Shown here piece after piece: positions 40,515-51,435 of a DNA stretch of 64,000 bases. Position 1 is the first letter of the stretch. Every line of letters starts with the position of its first letter. The position numbers and the translations under genes are program-made. Source of the stretch: Tupaia tana (Eukaryota; Chordata; Mammalia; Scandentia; Tupaiidae); the NCBI GenBank assembly GCA_026018925.1, contig JAKSZU010000004.1, positions 15,144,964-15,208,963 on the forward strand, in the 5' to 3' direction. Under the pieces are notes generated by a model. It saw nothing but the letters and a program-made list of their open reading frames with translations. It was not told the DNA's origin and made no database searches.

Positions 40515-40674
40515 ATTATTTAATTAAATTAATTTATTTATTTTCATTTGACCAGAGAGGTACAGAGTGAGAGAGAGGGAGAAAGTGAAAAAGCAAGCCA
40601 CCAGGTCCTGGACTCAAACCACAGTTGGCCATGTGGGAGGCCAGAGCCCTGAATCACCATGCCACCTGCTGCCC
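40484..40674 (-). repeat. tSINE-S
   Basis: Long T run; ends ccacctgctgccc. Bracketed by the repeated gcagcttg target. Confidence 0.9.
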
Positions 40675-40685
40675 TGCAGCTTGAC

Positions 40686-40747
40686 TTTTTTTTTTTTTTT
40701 TTTTTTTTGAGAGGTTTTTTGCTATAAGGCATGTGTGCTCGCCAGAA

Positions 40748-40796
<49 letters not shown>

Positions 40797-40985
40797 TTGA
40801 AAGCGAGAAATCACCCCCCAGGGGGGATGGCCATGCTGCAATCCCTTCTCCTCTATTCTCCTCTTGGGATCTTGGGTACGCACGCACACGCGCCGGGCGT
40901 GAGTTTAAGCCACCAGGTCCGGGACTTGAACCACGGTCGACTACATGGGATTCCAGCGACATAGCCATTATGCTAACTGCTGGTA
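40686..40985 (-). repeat. tSINE-L with internal (GA)n
   Basis: GA array at 40751-40787. Ends gctaactgctggtacc. Followed by a third copy of ctgcagcttggctttt. Confidence 0.92.
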
Positions 40986-41223
40986 CCTGCAGCTTGGCTT
41001 TTAATAGCAATAGGCTGGAAGCTAGGGAGTGTTTACCAGTAGGGGACCAGCCATATAGGTTATGGCTCCCCTGAGGGAAGGAGTGCTCCACACTTGAGAA
41101 ACGGGGAGGGTCTGTAAATGCTGATATGAAAGATTTCTAAAGTATATCATTAGGTGTAAAATGCAAGGGTTGTGAGTACTATTTTTTTTTTTTTTTTTTT
41201 TTGAGATGGGATTGCTTAGAATA

Positions 41224-41475
41224 TTCCAAACTTTGGGCCAGCTCATGGCCTGGTGGCTAAGGCAATGATCCCCCTTAGCCAACTGCACAGTTCAAGTCCT
41301 GAACCCAGTGGCTTGAAATACGTGCTGGCATATGTACCCAAAATCCTGAGAGGGAGAAATGGAGGAGAAAGGATTGTGGTGTGACCATGCCCGTAGGGAG
41401 TGCTTTCTCGCTTTCTCTTTCTCTCTCTCTCTCAGTGAGTGCACATGTCCTCTGGCAAATTAAAAATGGAAAACA
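41224..41475 (+). repeat. tSINE-O
   Basis: Head gggccagctcatggcctggtgg with gatccccctta; B-box side cacagttcaagtcc; 3' end cctctggcaaatt. Confidence 0.88.
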
Positions 41476-41787
41476 AAAGAATGTTTTAAATTTTATCATT
41501 GTTCTGAACAGATGTAATTTGTTATCATATTCCTTATTATTGCAAAATAATAGGGTTTTTTTGTTTTTTTCTTAACTCTGGTATTTTGTTTTCTTATCGT
41601 GAACTTTCTTATTACGAGCAATAGTTGGCACAGAACAGTGGTAAAAATTAAACTTTTAAGTTGTTGAATGTGCTTCATTTCAAGCTAATCAGAGATGCCT
41701 CCTGCTGTTTTGTGCCTGGTCGCCAAGTGCCTTTATATGGTATTCCAGGTTTTTAGTGGAGCTTTCCTGTGTAGCAGTCACCCTGTG

Positions 41788-41801
41788 CCACAAGAGGGCA
41801 G
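41788..41801 (+). promoter_or_regulatory. CTCF-core-like motif outside SINEs
   Basis: ccacaagagggcag fits the CTCF core CCASYAGRKGGCRS with one mismatch. Surrounding sequence is not a recognised SINE. Confidence 0.4.
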
Positions 41802-41884
41802 AAAAGCCCTTGGATTGCCACAGTACAGGCTTGTGCTAGGTGTCACTTCTGGCTAAATCCTATCTGTGTTGTGGTGAGCGCTCA

Positions 41885-41897
41885 AGAAGCGTCTGTC

Positions 41898-41929
<32 letters not shown>

Positions 41930-41985
41930 CTCTGTCTCTTTCCAGTCAGCTCACATACCCTATGGCAAAAGCCTAAAAAAAAAGG
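41885..41985 (+). repeat. tSINE 3' end only
   Basis: CT run, then ctttccagtcagctcacataccctatggcaaaagcc and A tail. No head or body. Confidence 0.8.
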
Positions 41986-42189
41986 TAATTGCTATAATTT
42001 TATTAGCAGGTACTACATAGATGGATAATAAATTCTCAATGATTTCTATAATGTGGCTCTTTGTTATGGATTTAAACTTTATTTTATTAAAAACAAGGTG
42101 ATAATTCCTTTAGGACAGTTTCAGAGCTCCTTTTCTCACAGTGGTTCGCAAAATTGTGGCCTCGTTTATTTTCTTGCAAATAGTAATTA

Positions 42190-42427
42190 TTATTATATAT
42201 TTTTAAAATTGGTATAGGTCGTGTGTGCTTGCTGGAGAGAAAGTAAAAAAGCACTCTCCTGGTGGGTATGGTCATACGTCATCCCTTCTTCTCCTTTCTC
42301 TTCTTGGGATTTTGAGCATGCATGTACACACATCGGTGTGTTTTTCAAGCCACTGAGTCCAAGACTGGAACTGTACAGTCAGCCAGCCCTGTGGGATCCA
42401 CCTTTACTTTGCCACTGGCTGGCCTCA
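42190..42427 (-). repeat. tSINE-O
   Basis: Reversed element from ttggtataggtcgtgtgtgc to tgccactggctggcc. Confidence 0.85.
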
Positions 42428-42439
42428 AGTAATTCTACA

Positions 42440-42705
42440 GGGACCAGAAGATGGCATAATGGTTACGTTGCTGCACTCGCACATAGTTGACCGCTGTTCA
42501 AGTTCTGGGCCTGGTAGGTTAAATCTCATGCTAGGCTTGTGTGTTTATGTGCCCAAAATCCCAAGAGGAGAATGGAGGAGAAGAGATTGTGGCATGGCCA
42601 TACCCCCTGGGGGACGGTAATTTCTTGCTTTCCGTCTCTCTGTCTTTCCGACAAGTGCATGCACCCTATAGCAAAAATCTCTCTCTCAAAAAAAAAAAAA
42701 AAAAT
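42440..42705 (+). repeat. tSINE-L
   Basis: Head agggaccagaagatggcataatgg, 3' end ccctatagcaaaaatctctc. Confidence 0.9.
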
Positions 42706-42718
42706 AGTGTAGTACATG

Positions 42719-42881
42719 GAGCGAGCACGAGGCATGGTGGTTAAGGTGCTGGACTTCCACATAGATGACTGTGGTTTGAGTCCCAGACCTGGTGGCTTGC
42801 TTTCTCATCTCTCTCTCTCTCTCGCTCTCTCTGGTGAATTAAAAACATATATAGTAAGAATAATAAATAAAATAAAGACAA
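42719..42881 (+). repeat. tSINE-S
   Basis: Flanks atagtgtagtacat (42705-42718) and atagtatagtacat (42882-42895). Head gagcgagcacgaggcatgg. Confidence 0.92.
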
Positions 42882-43074
42882 ATAGTATAGTACATTCTGA
42901 GTTTTTGTGGAGAATCCTAATTTCATAACATCTCTCCCATTGTGATTCCGCGTATATATTTTTTTATATTTCAGCTGGTCTGAATCATGTGGATTTGGCA
43001 TGCCCAGGGAAGTCCCACAGTGTGGACTTAGGATTTTTCCCATGTCGATCCAATTGCATTACTACTATGTACTT

Positions 43075-43165
43075 TTTAAAAGTTTATATTCATGATAGAG
43101 AGCACATGTGAGCACACGGAGGGGAGATGGAGAAAAGCACTCTTAACAGGGTCTTATGCTGGGTT
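43075..43165 (-). repeat. tSINE-E fragment
   Basis: catgatagagagcacatgtgagcaca...aacagggtcttatgctgg; truncated. Confidence 0.5.
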
Positions 43166-43181
43166 GGTTGTTATGCTTTGT

Positions 43182-43353
43182 TTTTAGAATTATTTTATTT
43201 TTTTACTTACTTACTTATTTATTCTAATTTGACCAGAGAGGGACAGAGAGAGAAAAGGAAAGTGAGAAAGGAAGCCGCCAGGTCCGAACTTGAACTGCGG
43301 TCAGCTGTGTGGGAGTCCAGCGCCCCCAACTGCCATGCCACCTGCTGGCGCCA
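43182..43353 (-). repeat. tSINE-S with CTCF-like head
   Basis: Reversed element ending atgccacctgctggcgcc. Confidence 0.9.
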
Positions 43354-43356
43354 CTG

Positions 43357-43605
43357 GTTTTCTTTTTTAAGAGGTTTTTGCCTTAGGTTGTGTGTGCTCA
43401 CCAGAGACAGAGACACACAGAGAGTGAAAGAAAAAGTGAGAAATCATCCCCCAGGAGGGATGGCCATGCTGCAGTCCCTTCTCCTCCATCCTCCCATGAT
43501 TTTCATGCACACTTGCTGGCGTGCGTTTCAAGCCACCAGCTCTGGGACTCAAACCATGGTCAGCCATGTGGGAGTCCAGTGACGTAACCACTACACCATC
43601 TGCTG
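43357..43605 (-). repeat. tSINE-L
   Basis: Reversed element from aagaggtttttgccttagg to caccatctgctg. Confidence 0.88.
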
Positions 43606-43730
43606 TGATCCCTTTCCCTGGTCCTCCAAGCTCTTCAGGGTCTTGGGCAGTGACTGCGCATGGTGTAATAGTATAGTGTGGCAGCTGGCCATGTGGCTTC
43701 TAGCGCTGCAGTTCAATTTGCTGGCCCCCA
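43606..43730 (-). repeat. tSINE-O fragment
   Basis: ctcttcagggtcttgggcag...gtagcagctggccatgtgg-like text ending ttgctggcccc. Confidence 0.65.
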
Positions 43731-43944
43731 TATTTTTTATTGGAAAGTAAGGTATTTGTGTCATATACTGAAGCAAAATGATGTTGCATCAAGGACATAA
43801 AGAGGACATCAAGGTGTTTATAGAAAACTGGGATTAAAATCTGAGTTTATTTTGGTAAAAAAAAATTGGGAAATCCTTGTAGTTTTTTCACAATATCCAT
43901 TTTCCAGGAACTTCGTTTTGTTTTTGTTTTAAAAGACAGTCTTT

Positions 43945-44091
43945 TTTTTGTATTTCAACTTTATTTAATTTGTCAGATAGGGACAGAGAGGGAGAGACAG
44001 TGAGAAAGCAAGCTGCCAGGTCCGGGACTCAAACCACAGTCAGCCGTGTGGGAATCCAATACCCTTAATCACCATGCCACCTGCCGGCCCC
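43945..44091 (-). repeat. tSINE-S
   Basis: Reversed element lacking the gacca block; ends gccacctgccggcccc. Confidence 0.88.
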
Positions 44092-44624
44092 AACTTTGTG
44101 AAAATCTGTTGGGCCTGTCTCAGGTTGAGATCCAGGGGAAGCAAACTCAAGAAAACGATTCTGAGAAACGCATTAGGGACTAGTTATGGGATAAACACCT
44201 CTGGGAGAAAAAGAAAAGAAGGGGCGGGTGACAAGGAGAGGCAGGGAGAGAGAGCAGGATCATATAGAGGGAGAAGCTGGGCTGTGATTCCATCTCAGTG
44301 AAGACCTCAGTCCCCCCTGTGATGACTGCAGCTGGGACAGCCCATATGCCTTTGTAGTTCTTGAGCGGACATCATAGGCCCTGGGGCGGGGGTAGGGTGT
44401 CATGACTCTGGACCATACAGTGCTCTTTAGCCAAGGCATTTTCTAAAGAGTCTGACAGCTCAGTCTTTCTGTCCCCAAGATCTCAACAGCAGAGGAATTA
44501 GTCCTTCATTCCTGAGGGGATCTGAGTGATATACCACAGTTCCCACCACTTAAGTCCCCTAAAGTCTTAGGGGACAATTTTAAACAGAATTGATAAAAGT
44601 AGCATGGATAATTGCTACTTTCCC
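44092..44624. other. Unassigned intronic sequence
   Basis: Purine-rich near 44200-44270; no family or exon recognised. Confidence 0.4.
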
Positions 44625-44877
44625 GTGTTTTGTTTGTTCGTTCATTTGTTTTGCTATGGGGCATGTATGCTCCTAAAGAGAGACAGAGAAAGGGAAAGTG
44701 AAGACTCACCGCCCCCTCCAGGGGGGAAGGCCATGTTGCAATCCATTCTCCTCTCGGGAGTTTGGGCATACATGCACACACACCTGGTGTGTTTTTCAAG
44801 CTGCTGGTTCTAGGGCTTGGACTGCAGAGTCAGGCCATGTGGGATCCAGCATCTTAACCACCACACCACTTGCTGGC
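44625..44877 (-). repeat. tSINE-O
   Basis: Reversed element from ttttgctatggggcatgtatgc to caccacttgctggcc. Confidence 0.87.
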
Positions 44878-44894
44878 CTAGGTTGTTACTTTTA

Positions 44895-45079
44895 ACTTTT
44901 TTTTTTTAAGATTTATTTATTTTTAATTTTATTTATTATCACTATCTTCAATTTTGACCAGAGAAAGACAGAAAGAGAGAAAGGGAGAGCGATAAAGCAA
45001 GCCGCCAGGTCTAGCACTTGAACCATGGTTGGCCATGTGGGAATTCAGTGCCTCAACCACCATGACACCTGCTGGCCCC
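44895..45079 (-). repeat. tSINE-S
   Basis: Reversed S element; flanks gttacttttaacttt and gttactattaacttt. Confidence 0.9.
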
Positions 45080-45110
45080 AGTTACTATTAACTTTAAGAA
45101 TTCAGTATAG

Positions 45111-45280
45111 GGGCCAGCAGGTAACGCGGTGGTTAAAGGTGCTGGATTCCCACATAAATGACAACAGTTCGAGTCCCAGACCTGGTGGCTTGCTTTCTCG
45201 CTTTCCCTTTCTCTCTGTCTCTCTCTAATCAAATTAATAACTAATAGTAACAAATGGAATTAACAATTTTTTAAAAAAAG
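45111..45280 (+). repeat. tSINE-S
   Basis: Flanks agaattcagtata before and gaattcagtata after. Head ggggccagcaggtaacgcgg. Confidence 0.93.
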
Positions 45281-45289
45281 AATTCAGTA

Positions 45290-45718
45290 TACTTTTTAGT
45301 TGGAATAGACTACAAATTATCCTAAGATGAAGGTTAATGTTTCTATCTTGTTATAATCTGGTGTAGGTCTGTGGGGAAAAGAGAGGAATTCTGCTTTACC
45401 TAATTCACTTAGGGACACAGAATCCTTCTGCCTAGTGGCTCCAGTCCATGGGGTCTGGAGTCTTCCCTCAGATCCTCTGATCCAGCTCACAGTGGAGAAG
45501 TGTGCCAAGAGTCTCAGTGGGCCAGGCCTTTAGGTCATGTACTTCAGGGAAGCCTCACATTCCTTTGATCAGAACGCAGTGTGTTGGCCCCACCTAGCTA
45601 AGGGGAGCAGTCACGTGCTCGTGAGGAGCAGGAAGGACATGTAGCCCTCATCATTAGATTACTCATCCCTCTGTGACAGCTCGAGTTCGTCACTATTGTT
45701 GAATCAAAGACACTTCAA
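45290..45718. other. Unassigned intronic sequence
   Basis: No repeat family or exon recognised. Confidence 0.4.
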
Positions 45719-45730
45719 AAGCTGTGTGTT

Positions 45731-46210
45731 GGGACCAGCAGGTGACATGGTGGTTAAGGCGCTGGACACTCCCACATGGCCTACCGGGGTTCAAGTCCTG
45801 AACCTGGTGGCTTGCTTTCTCACTTCCTCTCTCTCTCACTCTCACCCTCTGTCTCTCTCTGGTCAAATTAAAAATCAATGAATGGGGAACCAGCAGTTAG
45901 CGTAATGGCTATGTCGCCTGGACTCCCACGTAGTCGACCACAGTTCGCGTCTCGGACCCGGTGGCTTACAACTCACGCCGGGCGCGTGTGCGTGCGTGCC
46001 CAAGATCCCGAGAGGAGAATGGAGGAGAAGGGATTGCGGCGTGACCATCCCCCCTGGGGGGTGATTTCTCGCTTTCTGTCTCTATGTCTCTCTCTGTCTG
46101 TCTGGCGAGCGCACGCGCCCTATAGCGAAAAACCTCTCCAAAAAAAAAAAAAAAAAAAATCAATGAATGAATAAATAAATAATAAAATAAATGGTTATTT
46201 AAAAAAAAAA
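45731..46210 (+). repeat. tSINE-S carrying a nested tSINE-L
   Basis: Head ggaccagcaggtgacatgg. Outer target aaaagctgtgtgtt (45717-45730 and about 46211-46224). Confidence 0.93.
45885..46159 (+). repeat. tSINE-L, young, nested in an S tail
   Basis: Near-consensus copy; host sequence aaaatcaatgaat repeated at both ends. Confidence 0.95.
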
Positions 46211-46415
46211 AAAGCTGTGTGTTTTAATTCTCCAGAATTACAATATTTAAATTTCCACCATCACAATATCATAGTTGTATTTACCTGGGGGCATTTGAAA
46301 ATTCTGAATAAAGCTAAACTTTACCAGAAAGAAGAGATTGGGAGAAATACTGAGCTGAGGATGTAAGGATTCCTTGTTCTAGAAAGGCAAAAAGAGGCAC
46401 AACAGTGTAACAGTG

Positions 46416-46450
<35 letters not shown>
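46416..46450. repeat. (TG)n microsatellite
   Basis: TG array; unlike the others it is not inside a recognisable SINE. Confidence 0.95.
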
Positions 46451-46451
<1 letters not shown>

Positions 46452-46842
46452 AGTGCAGTGAAAGAAAATTGAGGAGGCCCCAATCCTGTCATGTAGCTAT
46501 GAGAAAAGGTCTTCCCTCATCAGTTGCAGTGGACTGTCTTCAGCGTGGTCACATGGAGTTACAGCATCTGGGATTGCAAGGACGCACTCGCGCAGTTGGC
46601 ACTGACAGCTTCTTGTCGGAGTCACGTGAATACCACCCAAGTAGCCCTTGAGTTGGAGGATGAGAAGCCAAGGAAGAGGTATCAGTTGCTTTTTCTGTCA
46701 GTCAGCTAGGATTACTGCTGAGTGACAGCTCGTTACTTCCTCTGCTTGGTTCCAGGCTGAGTGGGGCACATGGGAAGGGAGTCTCAGGCCTAAGAAGCTG
46801 CAGACGGAAGGCTGAGACTCAGCAAATCAGGGATTAGTCAGG

Positions 46843-46863
46843 ACGAGGCGAGGCGAGGCGAGG
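46843..46863. repeat. (GAGGC)n short tandem repeat
   Basis: Four units of a GC-rich pentamer, gaggc. Confidence 0.85.
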
Positions 46864-46929
46864 TGTTCAGAGCCCAGAGCTGAGAGAGAAGTAAGGCGAG
46901 AAAGGCAAGCTCTTACACGGGGACCCTGA

Positions 46930-47165
46930 CAGGTGTTGTAGGACATTTGGGGAGCCAGGGGGAGTGCCCTAGGTGAGGAGAGTGTTACAAATATTTCTGA
47001 TATCGCAGCGAGAGCCGAGAATGACATGCAAGGAATGGTGGGACACGGTGAGAGCAGAGATTGGAGGGTAGCAGTCGGGTTGTAGGAGGCCCTACGTCTG
47101 GGTACGGAGTTTAGGTTGACATAGCAGGGCCATTAGAGGGTCTTACCCCAATGGAAGGAACTAGT
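46930..47165 (-). repeat. L2 LINE fragment, reversed (probable)
   Basis: aggccctacgtctgggtacggagtttagg...gggccattagagggtcttac has the order of the reversed L2 region seen at 4550 and 16830. Confidence 0.5.
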
Positions 47166-47192
47166 GTGCAAAGAGAATTAACGGAACATTGT

Positions 47193-47240
47193 TTTTCTCT
47201 GGTGAGTACACACACCCTTTAGCAAAAAAAGAAAATAATG
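47193..47240 (+). repeat. tSINE 3' end only
   Basis: ctctggtgagtacacacaccctttagcaaaaaa; strongly 5'-truncated. Confidence 0.75.
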
Positions 47241-47319
47241 ATATAATTTTTAAGGTCATAAAAAAACTAGACCTATTCCTATTTTTGAGGAAAATATAGT
47301 CTGGTTAGGTAAAATACAC

Positions 47320-47485
47320 TTGCGTGTGCATGCGTACCCAAGATCCAAGAGGAGAATGGAGAAGGGATTGCGGCATGGCCATCCTCCCTGGGGGTGATTT
47401 CTAGCTTTCTGTCTCTCTGTCTTTCTGGCGAGCGCACACGCCCTATATTAAAAACCTTTCCAATAAAAAAAAAAAAGAAAAGAAA
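47320..47485 (+). repeat. Headless tSINE-L body
   Basis: Starts at cttgcgtgtgcatgcgtaccc and runs to cgccctatattaaaaacctttcc plus A tail; a normal 5' truncation. Confidence 0.88.
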
Positions 47486-48579
47486 AAGAAACATTGATTA
47501 AATACATTATCTAATAATGGGGAAGGTAGGAAGAAATGAAGAGGCTTAACACTCCTCAGTTCTTCCCAAGAGAGTGCTCTGGACTAGATGCTTTCACATA
47601 CTTTACCTTATTTCACTCACATATTCTCTTTGCTATCTTGAAAACACAAGTAGTTGATCATTAGGGAAACTACATAAGGAAAAAAAATGTAATATACAAT
47701 ATTTACATAAATTCAGTTCCATTGTTAAATACTAGCTTAAGCTTGTATGCAGGTATTAAAGGTATTTGTATTCTATGTAATAGCTCTCTCTTTATTTTTT
47801 CTGCTCTCATTTTTATCAGTAGAGCAGGCCTTTGAAGTAGAATGAAGTCTGGCAAATGCTCTTTTCCTAATTTTATAGATTAAAGAAGCAAATACAAAAT
47901 TACACTCATTAGCTCAGTGTCATGTGAGACTGCAACTTTCATCCCAGGGAATAAATGATTTAAACTATATCTGGAAAGCACATAATCAAAAGATTTTTGA
48001 AATGGAAAGATGTTGGGTCTTGGGAGCATGGTCTGGGGAATCATGCAGAACACTAGTAAAGACTATGTGGATTATGTGAGACTGTGGTGGAGGGAGAGGA
48101 AGCGGAAGAGAGACCTCTGTCAGTGAACAAGCCTGGAGTCCTGCACTGTATGCATAAATTAACCAGCGCAAAGCAGACTTAGTCGGCAGTGACCTAAGAG
48201 GGAGGTGCAGTCTCATGGCTTGCTACGATGGGACCAGCGACAACATAGTGGTGAAAGGGTATATGTCCTGTTCAGAGACCATATTTAACAGAGAAAATGA
48301 AGCAGGCTATCCTGGAGGTGAGAATAGAGATGAAAATTACTTGGACATTCGTTGACTTGACTGTTAGTACTAGAATCAGAACATCTGATAAAATCTTGCC
48401 TTGCTTCTTTCTCATTGCTTAGAAGGGAGAAGAAGTTATTCACTGTGGCAGACATTTCTGAATTCCTGCTGCATGCCAGGTACTTTGCCAAGGGCAGTAT
48501 CATTGGATATTAAATGCGGTGAAGTTCAGTGTCTGAGCTGGAAGAAATCTCTGAGCTCTAGCAGGAAGAATCTTAAACT

Positions 48580-48640
48580 TCCTCCATGGTATACAAGGCC
48601 CTTTATACTCTGATCTCTTCTTTGCAGCCTCATCTTTTAG
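48580..48640 (+). repeat. L2 fragment (probable)
   Basis: tccatggtatacaaggccctttatactctgatctc resembles L2 taccatggcctacaaggccctacatgatctggc. Confidence 0.5.
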
Positions 48641-48735
48641 AATAGCAGAGATAGCTGCCATCTATTGAGTTAGTGCTTTACACATCTTACCTGCCTTAAT
48701 CGGATCACACTCTTGCAGTTATAGTTGCCAAATCT
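48640..48735 (-). repeat. MIR fragment (probable)
   Basis: ccatctattgagttagtgctttacacatcttacctgccttaatc fits the complement of the MIR 3' side. Confidence 0.5.
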
Positions 48736-48997
48736 GGTGCAGTTCTTTTGTCCCTCATCAGTTATTCCCCCCTCTCTCTAACATTTCCACCCTCCTCTAA
48801 AAAAGATCTGAAAAAGAGCCTCCTGGCTCTTTTCTTTTGGGCAACGAGCAAGCTCACTTACTGACATATAAATAAAAACTACAAGTATATTTTATATGCA
48901 GAACAAGTGCATGAATATGTCTGCTCTAAGCTGATTGCCTGTCTTTGAAAACATGAATTAGAGACTTCTTACCTTGTATTATGAAGTGAGATCTTGG

Positions 48998-49016
48998 GAC
49001 CAGCAGTTAGCGTAAT
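48998..49016 (+). repeat. 19-bp tSINE-L 5' tip flanked by a target duplication
   Basis: gaccagcagttagcgtaat lies between two perfect copies of aagtgagatcttgg (48984-48997 and 49017-49030). Confidence 0.9.
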
Positions 49017-49054
49017 AAGTGAGATCTTGGAAATCATTATATTTAAATAAGTGA

Positions 49055-49230
49055 GGGGACCAGCAGGTGGCGTGGTAGTTAAGGGTGCTGGACTTTCACA
49101 TGGCCGACTGTGGTGTAAGTCCCAGACCTAGCAACTTGATTTCACACTTTCCCTCCCTCTCCCTCTCATTCTGTCCCTCTCTGGTCAAATAAAACAAATA
49201 AATAAAGTTAAATAAAATAATTCTTTTTTA
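49055..49230 (+). repeat. tSINE-S, near-consensus head
   Basis: Head ggggaccagcaggtggcgtgg, with the CTCF-like core. Confidence 0.92.
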
Positions 49231-49243
49231 TAAATACATGAGA

Positions 49244-49502
49244 CAAGGGCCAGTAGTTGGCATGTTGGTTAAGGCACTGGATCCCACGTGGCCAACTCCA
49301 TAATTCGAGTCCCAGACCTGGTGGCTTGAAGAACCTACTGGGTGCATGTGTGCGTGCATGCCCAAAATCCTGAGGGGAGAATGGAGGAGAAGAGATTGAA
49401 GGGTAATCATCCCCACCGGGGGTGATTTCTTACTCTCTCCTTCTCTTTCCAGTGAGCACATGCACCCTATGGTAAAAAAATTAAGTAAGTAAGTAAGTAA
49501 GT
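49244..49502 (+). repeat. tSINE-O with (AAGT)n tail
   Basis: Head agggccagtagttggcatg, cataattcgagtccc; tail is taagtaagtaagtaagtaag. Confidence 0.9.
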
Positions 49503-49655
49503 GAGAATGTTGGGTGACATCCTTTTGGAAACTACCTTTGATCAATGCCAAAATTCAAATGATAATTTTTAAATTAGGTGTACATATGAGCTTGTGCACT
49601 ATATTTATTGCCATTCAGACCATGGTGGTTACAGTTGGGATGATTATACTATTTT

Positions 49656-49933
49656 TTTCTTTCTTTTTTCTTTTTTTAAGAGGTTTTTGCCTTAGAGCAC
49701 GTGCACCCCACTGGAGAGTGACAGACAGAGACAGTGAGAGGGAAAGTAGGAGCCCCCCCGGGGGGGGGGGGGATGATCATGCCATAATCCTTTCTCTTCC
49801 ATTCTTCTCTTAGGATCTTGGGCCCGCACGCACATGTGCCTAGTGTGAGTTTCAAGCCACTGGGTCGGGGACTCAAACCACGGTTGGCCATGTGAGAGTC
49901 CAGCAACATAGCAACTATGTCATCTGCTGGCCC
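49656..49933 (-). repeat. tSINE-L with C/G homopolymers
   Basis: Adjacent C and G runs at 49753-49771. Flanks attatactatt and ttatactatta. Confidence 0.9.
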
Positions 49934-50176
49934 CAATGGTTATACTATTATTTTCAGGAAAATAAATTTATTAGATGAATGGACACCTCTCCTTGTTTTA
50001 CAAATAATTGTCTCTTAGGTGTGTGCTCCTAATAGTATGACATCATTTTTACCTCCTGCAGTAGTTTGGATGTTAAAACAAAAAAATAAGAATTTAAAAT
50101 AAAAATAAGAGTTTAAAATAAAACTTCTATGAGAAGTCAGCTGACTTGAAACTGAACGTATCCAGTAGAGGTGTTC

Positions 50177-50442
50177 CTTTTTTCTTTTTTTTTTTTGTTC
50201 TCTTTTTTTTTGGGGGGGAGAGGTTTTTGCTATAAGGTACATGCACTCGCCAGAAAGACAGAGAGAAACAGAGAGACAGGAAGCGAGAAATCACTCCCCC
50301 TTCTCCTCCATTCTCCTCTGGGTATCTTGGGCACGCACGCACACACTCCCGGCATGAGTTTAAGCCACCGGGTCTGGGACTCAAACCACGGTCAACTACA
50401 TGGGAGTCTAGTGACGTAGCCATTACGCCAACTGCTGGTCCC
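50177..50442 (-). repeat. tSINE-L
   Basis: The T-rich reversed tail has a G run before agaggtttttgc. The gatggccacgc block is deleted. Confidence 0.9.
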
Positions 50443-50616
50443 AAGGTGGTCCTTTTTTAATCCTATGTGCTAATATGTGTGTGCTTTTTGTAATGGCACA
50501 TAGACTTCCTGCAATCTAGAGCTCTGACGACAGACCTGACCCTCCTTCATGGACTCAGTGCTTAAGTCTTATTCTTTAACTTACTCTCTTGGTGCCTTTT
50601 CTTATCTCTGCAGTTT

Positions 50617-50667
50617 AAAAAACTTTTTTTGTCATTGTTCATGGTGATAGAGTGTGTGCCTGTGAAT

Positions 50668-50699
<32 letters not shown>

Positions 50700-51130
50700 T
50701 GAGCACCCACTACAAGGTCTGGTTATGCTGGAATCCCCTTCTTTAGTCTTCCAGCTGGTTGGATCCTGGGCATGCACGTGTGTGTGCCTGGCACATCCCA
50801 GGCTGACTTGCCTGGGGATTCCAACTGGTTCTTAAGTGCTTCTCTTGCTTTTTGTTTATTTTTTAATTTGCTCTAGGGCACATGCACTCATGGAGAGAGA
50901 CAGAGAAAAAGTGAGAAAGCATTCTCAGTGGGGGTGACCAGGCTGCAGTCCTTTCTCCTCCATTCTCCTCTTGGGATTTGGGCACAGACGCACATTGCCT
51001 GGCATGTTTCTCAAGCCCCTGGGCCGGGACGCAAACCGCACAGTTACCCATGTGGGATTCAGCACCTTCACCACCTCGCCCCTCTTGCTGCTCTTTTTGA
51101 GCAGTGTTACTGCTGCACCACGGAGCCTAC
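50617..51130 (-). repeat. tSINE-E split by tSINE-O
   Basis: Body 50617-50850, head 51084-51130 (gagcagtgttactgctgcaccacggagcc). This is the best view of the E head (plus-strand ggctccgtggtgcagcagtaacac). Confidence 0.8.
50854..51083 (-). repeat. tSINE-O nested in tSINE-E
   Basis: Host text ctcttgct repeats at both edges. Lies between ttaatttgctctagggcac and ccttcaccacctcgccc. Confidence 0.82.
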
Positions 51131-51435
51131 TCCCTCAACAATTGTTTTTTAAAGAAAGATTTTCAATAAAATAGAGTCCCCCCCCCCTTTTTTTTCAAAT
51201 ACTACCTGTGTTTTGAAATCTTTTGAAAAATCACTGTTAATGAGTTTCTTAATTAAATTCTGAATACTCTGGTAATAGGAAGGTGCAAGTGAGAAAGGAA
51301 GAAAATGTGAGAGGGTTAGTATGTTGTAAACTACAGGTTCATTAATGTCTTCTCAGTTACCTTGGACATACTTTTGGCTCTTACTTGACGTCTCACCTGT
51401 GACTTCTTTTTGTTTTTGCTTTTTTTCTTTTGATT

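Larger units (their letters stand above)
47486..48983. other. Mostly unassigned sequence with L2/MIR traces
   Basis: Short L2-like (48580-48640) and MIR-like (48640-48735) patches. A possible SINE-head scrap gggaccagcgacaacatagtgg at 48230. No exon seen. Confidence 0.45.

Noticed and set aside
46416-46450. TG array as another SINE-seeded microsatellite
   Set aside because: The flanks (caacagtgtaacagtgggg and gagtgcagtg) do not match the SINE body.
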